Source: Galaxea fascicularis
Lineage: Eukaryota > Cnidaria > Anthozoa > Scleractinia > Euphylliidae
DNA: 64,000 nucleotides
Reading direction: 5' to 3'
Assembly (NCBI GenBank): GCA_948470475.1
Contig: OX419342.1
Span: 8,931,835 to 8,995,834, forward strand
Both the position numbers and the translations under genes were made by a program. The notes under the pieces were generated by a model. That model ran no database searches. It saw nothing but the letters and a program-made list of their open reading frames with translations, and was not told the DNA's origin. The first letter of the stretch is position 1. Each line of letters begins with the position of its first letter. Shown here piece by piece: positions 59,501-64,000 of this stretch.

Positions 59501-59970
59501 CATACTCAATCTCAGGGAAGACAGATACAAATGAACGCTTCCGGTTTCAGTGACCGGTCCGTCCAGTTGTGCGGGTTTGAACACTGCATGCGTACCTCAC
59601 ATGTTGGACCCAATGATGTTGGATGCAGCGGAAGGCGAACGATGGTGCGAGTATTTGCAGAGATAAGGCGAAATTTGATTCGATTCAACCCGAACCCAGG
59701 AAAGTAGCTGTTGTTGCAGAGTAGAAAGCAATCGTTGTTTTCATTTTTGCGGTTTTTTGGACCGTACACATGAAAATCTATGAAGCGAGAATGACATGCA
59801 CGCTTGTTACAATACTCAAAACGTAGCGATCGGTGTTTCAATATTCATAACTGACAAAAGAACATTCATGCACTTTTGTTGGCGGGATTTCATGTACTAA
59901 ACTGGTTTTAATATAGAGAAGGTAAAGTTAAAACTAACTAACATTTATATGTAACGCTCAAGAAAACAAT
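53600..59970. other. Long region without a recognised gene
   Basis: Scattered ORFs only. The longest is 58294-58833 (+, 179 codons, basic and aromatic-rich, no family seen). An exon-like segment at 54363-54549 is preceded by TCTTTCCAG. No conserved domain, no repeat array. Confidence 0.45.
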
Positions 59971-59972
59971 TA

Positions 59973-60440
59973 AGCTGGTTTTCACTATAGCCTGCACGCA
60001 GGCGGTTGGATAGTCGAAAAAACCGGGCCAGACCTACCCGCGCGAACCCAAGATGGCGACCTCATTACGAAGTCCGGTTTTTTCGACTATCCAACCGCCT
60101 GCGTGCAGGCTAGTGTTCACTACTGAGCGCATAAGCACCAGCATAAGCAAAAGTGCAAATGAAAACAGCAGCGACACAAGCATACGCCAGAAACATAAGA
60201 AGCACGAACCCACTTATTTGTCATGTGCTGTTTGCACTACTGAGAAACGCGCTGAACATAAGCATACGCATAAGCACAAGAAAAACGAACAGTTCTGTTC
60301 GTCTTGTGCTTGTGCTTATGCTTATGTCTGGTGAAAACAGCATAAGACAAATAAGTGGGTTCGTTCTTCTTTGTTCTGTTTTTAAGCGAGCGCTTGTGCT
60401 TATGTTTATGCTTGTGCTTATGCGCTAGTGAAAACCAGCC
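59973..60440. mobile_element. MITE with GCATAAGCACAA microsatellite core
   Basis: AGCTGGTTTTCACTA at 59973 and TAGTGAAAACCAGC ending ~60440. The inside is a series of GCATAAGCACAA-like repeats in both orientations, which explains the His-Lys repeat ORFs. Interrupted by the 125-bp palindrome. Confidence 0.85.
59988..60114. mobile_element. 125-bp palindromic element nested in the MITE
   Basis: Arms 59988-60026 and 60074-60112 are exact complements (TAGCCTGCACGCAGGCGGTT...). TTCACTA occurs before it (59981-59987) and after it (60116-60122), restoring the outer MITE sequence. Confidence 0.87.
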
Positions 60441-60486
60441 ATAACGCCCAAACGTGAAAAACAAGGTTTTTTACACGAAAGCCAAT

Positions 60487-60677
60487 TTCAACCCTTTGAA
60501 GCCTTATCAGCACGTATATTCTTCATAACGTTCTTTAGACATTTTCAAAGGTAATGACGAGGGGAATTCGTCAAACAATCAAGACCTTTGTCACTTGTTG
60601 ATCACTTCCTTCAGTCTTCTCACAATCTTTTTAATTGATTGAAATTATACATTGGTTTTTTTTAGGGGTTAAAGCGT
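60487..60677. mobile_element. MITE of the AACCCTTT family
   Basis: Starts TTCAACCCTTTGAAGCC, ends GGGGTTAAAG, and shares several blocks with 36375-36590. Confidence 0.6.
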
Positions 60678-60847
60678 TACAAGTGGACAAGAAGCCTGTA
60701 TCTCTTAAGTTTTATCGATTAAATGACAGTCTGTTGGGTTGTCTGGGTTCAGTCTGTTGGCTGAGAGATGGAGCAAATATCCTGAAACAAATTCCCTGAA
60801 ACACAAGTACTGTCATTTTCAAATGAAATCCAAGTCGCTTTTATATC

Positions 60848-61032
60848 GCTTCTTTTACACTTACATTTACATAAATTAAGTCGGTAAAAATCAGCGTCTT
60901 TTATACTTACATTTACATAAATTAAGTCGATAAAAATCACGAGCGTCCTTTATACTTACATTTACATAAATTAAGTCGATAAAAATTAGCTTCTTTTATA
61001 CTTACATTTACATAAATTAAGTCGGGAAAAAT
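60848..61032. repeat. ~47-bp tandem repeat, four copies
   Basis: ACATTTACATAAATTAAGTC occurs at 60863, 60909, 60959 and 61006, spaced 46, 50 and 47 bases, preceded by CTTTTATACTT. Confidence 0.9.
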
Positions 61033-61362
61033 AAAACTTTAACATAAATCCAAACGTTCAAATGATTACTTCAAAACGCTGACAATTTGACAATTTTTCA
61101 TAAGAGCTTGAACTGTTAAAGTAAAACGCAGCTTTTTTTCACTAAGTGATATATGAAACTGTAAGTGATCATGGCAGTTATGAACGCTACTTGAGCAGTA
61201 CTGAAAATATAGCCTGGAAAATTCAGGCTTGTGCGGGATTCTTTAACTTGCAGTTCAAATATATCATGATTTCATATATTAACATTCGCCGATTATGAGT
61301 AACACTGTTCATGCATTGGATAAAATGGCAAGCTTTGGTTCTAAAGAATTCACTACCCCATC

Positions 61363-61547
61363 CAGGCGCGGATCCAGGATTTTTTAATGGGGGGTGGCTG
61401 ATGCAGTCGGCCACCAAACTAAACTATATTTTTTGGGACCCATGCATGTATTTCCTTTTTTTCACGTATTAGATTTTTATAGTGGACTTCTCCGAAGAGG
61501 GGTGGCTAGCCACCCAATCCACCCCCCCCCCCCTGGATCCGCCCCTG
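61363..61547. mobile_element. hAT-like MITE, CAGG-GCGGATCC termini
   Basis: CAGGCGCGGATCCAGG at 61363 and CCTGGATCCGCCCCTG ending 61547, with CCCATC immediately on both sides (61357-61362, 61548-61553). Lies in the likely 3' UTR or flank of PEX6. Confidence 0.82.
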
Positions 61548-61677
61548 CCCATCATTGTCAGCAACAGTCTATGTTGAATGGTAAAACTGAACAAGGGGAC
61601 GAATTTTCCCTTACGGTTGATTTCCTTGTGAGCTATAAACGCAGATATTTTTCCCGGCCTCGACAAACTCACCTGCA

Positions 61678-61844
61678 TCACTTCTTCGAATTGAGATTGT
61701 TAGCTGCTGTAAACTGATGTTGAAGATCTTTGTATCTCTTTAGTTCCTGAAGGGAAACGGAAGGGACGAGAGCTTCCAGTGCCCTCTGAAAATCTTCTTC
61801 AGTCACCTGAATGTCGTTAACATCAGAACTGGAATCCGTTTTGC
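61678..61844 (-). CDS. PEX6: PEX6, last exon
   Basis: Acceptor TTTTTCCAG, phase 1 in, TGA ending at 61678. Encodes QVTEEDFQRALEALVPSVSLQELKRYKDLQHQF, which matches the extreme C-terminus of PEX6 (vertebrate form: EDLLQAA..LQPSVSEQELLRYKRIQ). PEX6 is an AAA+ ATPase that with PEX1 extracts ubiquitinated PEX5 from the peroxisome membrane for receptor recycling. This part is the lid helix bundle after the second AAA module. Confidence 0.92.
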
Positions 61845-62159
61845 CTGGAAAAATCAGAGGACAAACTAAATCAAGTCTCACTTGGCACCTTCATCGTATC
61901 ACAGTCAGATAATCACGTGTGGCTAGTACATACTGTGGGATTCTCAGCAATTTAACATCCCGGGAGGCTGAGTTTATTCTCCGATATACTGCTTTCGAAG
62001 CCCAGTTCATCATTTTGCACTAAATATTGCAGCAATTATTGGTCAGAAGAAAGAAAGACAGAAAGACAGAAACAAAGAGAAACTGGCAACTGTAATTAAG
62101 TATCCTTCTTTTTATAAAGCGCACCATTTACGGCACTTACAATACTAATATTACAACAT

Positions 62160-62260
62160 AGGTGGTTTTCACGTTACGTCATCGCCGCCATGCTGGTGGA
62201 CGGTAAACAATAGATCTCTCATTAGCTCGTTTTGTTGGTCCACCAGCATTTGTCCATTTC
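62160..62260. repeat. Short inverted repeat in the PEX6 intron
   Basis: CATGCTGGTGGAC at ~62190 and GTCCACCAGCAT at ~62238. A related CATGTTGGTGG hairpin occurs at 38680. Confidence 0.6.
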
Positions 62261-63125
62261 ACCATTGTTATCTGTGTCTCTAGAGATTGGACACTAACAC
62301 TACTTACAATACTGTACTCACCCTACTTACAATATTATTCAACTGACTTACTTACAATACGGTGCGAAGTGAGCAGACAATTCGAATCACAAGCAGAAGC
62401 AGAAATGAAAAGAAAAAAAACCCAACTAAACAGACGAACGAACGAGCGAACCGAACATCGCAGGGAATCAACTTAATAAATTAGAGTCAGTATCCATTTT
62501 TTCTTGAAATAGCCTCTCTTATTGATTTACCTTTCAGTCTCGAAATTCAGGGCAAGTTAAGTGTTTACGTGCCACTCTTGTTCGCTGATAAGAGGACAAT
62601 TTTCAAACAATACAGGCGATTGAACTTCAAAAGAAAACTGCTAAATTCAATTGAAGAGATCCAATTAAGGAATTCTATTGGACAAAGCAAAGAGAATCCT
62701 GGATATTTCTGATTATCAAATCAGACTTTTCTGGAACGGCCATCTGATGGGGGTTGAAGCAGTTGAAAGATTGCTGTGCAAACTGAGCAAATGTATGAAT
62801 GTCGGCAGCGACAACAAAGGTGATTCGAAGAAGGGCTCGTTGTTAGCAGTAATCTAACACCACAAGACGGATAAGAAAAGAGAGACGTTATAATAAACAG
62901 GTTTGGAAAGTAACTTGCCCCAGGTCATATTTGCTTTTGTACTGCAAACAAACTAAAGACACCCCCAAATGAAATACGCCAGTAATTGGGTGGCAAGCTA
63001 TAATGACACACGAACGTTTGTTGTTTTTCTCAAAATCCTGATTAATCTGCAATGAAAATATTTTTAAGGGCTAAGTATTTGAACGCACGGGATCAATTTT
63101 GCACCAAACGACTTGCTCCATTTAC

Positions 63126-63240
63126 CTTGTTCGATCAGTTCGATCTTTCTTTGGACAGACTTTAACATGGCGTCCGAACAGAGGGCATAGAAGTCAGCTC
63201 CAGTTAAGTTAGCAGGACAAAGAGCTGCGACCTTCTCTAG
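63126..63240 (-). CDS. PEX6: PEX6, penultimate exon
   Basis: Acceptor GATTTGCAG, donor AAG|GTAAAT, phase 0 in and 1 out, matching the last exon. Encodes LCPANLTGADFYALCSDAMLKSVQRKIELIEQ, containing the LTGADxYxLCSDA segment of the D2 AAA lid. Upstream exons lie beyond the window's right edge. Confidence 0.92.
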
Positions 63241-63592
63241 CTGCAAATCGGGATGTAAAGTAAACCTACAAAGGAAACCGACGGATTAAAATTCCTGGTC
63301 AAGCTAACTAAGCCAGTCTCACACAAAAGCACTTGGTAAAAAATAATACAAAATAAAACAACAACCCAGGACCCCCACAAAAATTCCCTTTTTCTTCACA
63401 TAAATTTCACACAAAGGGGCAAAATTACCTCATGCAGGCCGAAAACTCTCTAGTCACATACTTGAGTGAACCCTTACCGGCCAATAAGCATCAAAATTCC
63501 ACGAAATGAAGTACCAAGAGTTTTCAGTAACTGAGGCTCCGCAACGCAGATGGCTTAATGTGCTTCCTTCAGTTTCATTATGGCTTAACAGA

Positions 63593-63975
63593 GAGTTTAA
63601 GAAACGAGGACGGCGACGGCAACGAGAACGTCATTTAAAAATATAACTTCTCGTTTCTGTGACTCTTTCGCAATCATTCCAATTTGTTCAACTTGGAAAA
63701 TGCTGAAGAACTCTCCAGGAACTAAGTTACTACGAATGACGTCAAAGCAAGGAAAAAGAAAGAAGATTTTGTCGTCAGACGCTCACGTTCTCGAGAAAAC
63801 CTAAAATTTGGTCATTTCTTTAACGCCGTTCTTGGTACTTTAGTTCCTGGGCAGTTCGCCAGCATTTTGTAAGTTAAACAAATTTCAATAATTTCGAAAG
63901 CGTCACAGAAACGAGAAGTTATATTTTGAAATGACGTTTTCGTTGCCGTTGCCGTCGTCGTTGCTAAAACTCCCT
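63593..63975. mobile_element. MITE, GACGGCGACGGCAACGAGAA TIRs
   Basis: Left GAGTTTAAGAAACGAGGACG from 63593, right complement GGGAGTTTTAGCAACGACGACGG ending ~63975. Both subterminal regions carry AACTTCTCGTTTCTGTGAC and AGGAACTAA in inverted order. Better preserved than the copy at 20311-20645. In an upstream PEX6 intron. Confidence 0.87.
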
Positions 63976-64000
63976 TTTAACTCCCTAATTTTTGTACAAT

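Noticed and set aside
60053..60464. ORFs with His-Lys repeats
   Set aside because: Translation of a GCATAAGCACAA microsatellite inside a MITE, open in several frames.

Overview
This window is eukaryotic and most likely from an anthozoan cnidarian, probably a stony coral. The evidence is AT-rich sequence, GT-AG introns of roughly 0.5-3.6 kb, animal-type genes (a CEP170-like centrosomal gene, PEX6, a small heat-shock gene, an intronless kelch-like gene), two tRNA-derived SINEs and a dense load of short terminal-inverted-repeat elements of kinds I associate with coral genomes. The species assignment is inference. No bacterial operons, CRISPR array or intact rRNA/tRNA gene was seen.

Layout. 1-2.4 kb: two inverted arrays of one 129-bp satellite (63+66 bp dimer) that is open in reading frame on both arms, followed by a Penelope-like retroelement tail. 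3.2-6.4 kb: a MITE with an exact 6-bp target duplication, then a 2.65-kb Mutator-like foldback element that has swallowed a Harbinger-like element (with a MADF-type ORF) and a minisatellite-bearing inverted-repeat element. 7.965-9.662 kb (+): a complete intronless BTB-BACK-Kelch gene. 9.9-13.6 kb: four small inverted-repeat elements, including a second Harbinger-type MITE.

13.8-40.07 kb (-): one large gene homologous to CEP170. I could chain 17 exons (3528 nt, 1176 codons) from the ATG at 40072 down to 13809; all junctions agree in phase from exon 4 onward, including a 26-nt microexon. The 3' end is not found, and the join between exons 3 and 4 is uncertain because exon 3 ends at a U12-type ATATCCTTT donor. 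Its introns hold a broken LINE with a foldback insertion, a SINE, many MITEs and a 142-bp tandem array built from a MITE.

40.6-42.1 kb: a SINE abutting a decayed DUF4419-family pseudogene (+). 43.2-45 kb: inverted-repeat elements. 46.05-46.59 kb (-): the last exon of a small heat-shock protein gene. 47-60 kb: long, apparently intergenic DNA with no convincing gene. 60-61.5 kb: nested MITEs and tandem repeats. 61.68-63.24 kb (-): the last two exons of PEX6, which continues past the right edge.

The genes look like unrelated housekeeping neighbours (centrosome/microtubule, proteostasis, peroxisome import, CUL3 ubiquitin ligase adaptor); nothing suggests a shared pathway. The most unusual material is the repeat architecture and the CEP170 intron-exon structure.
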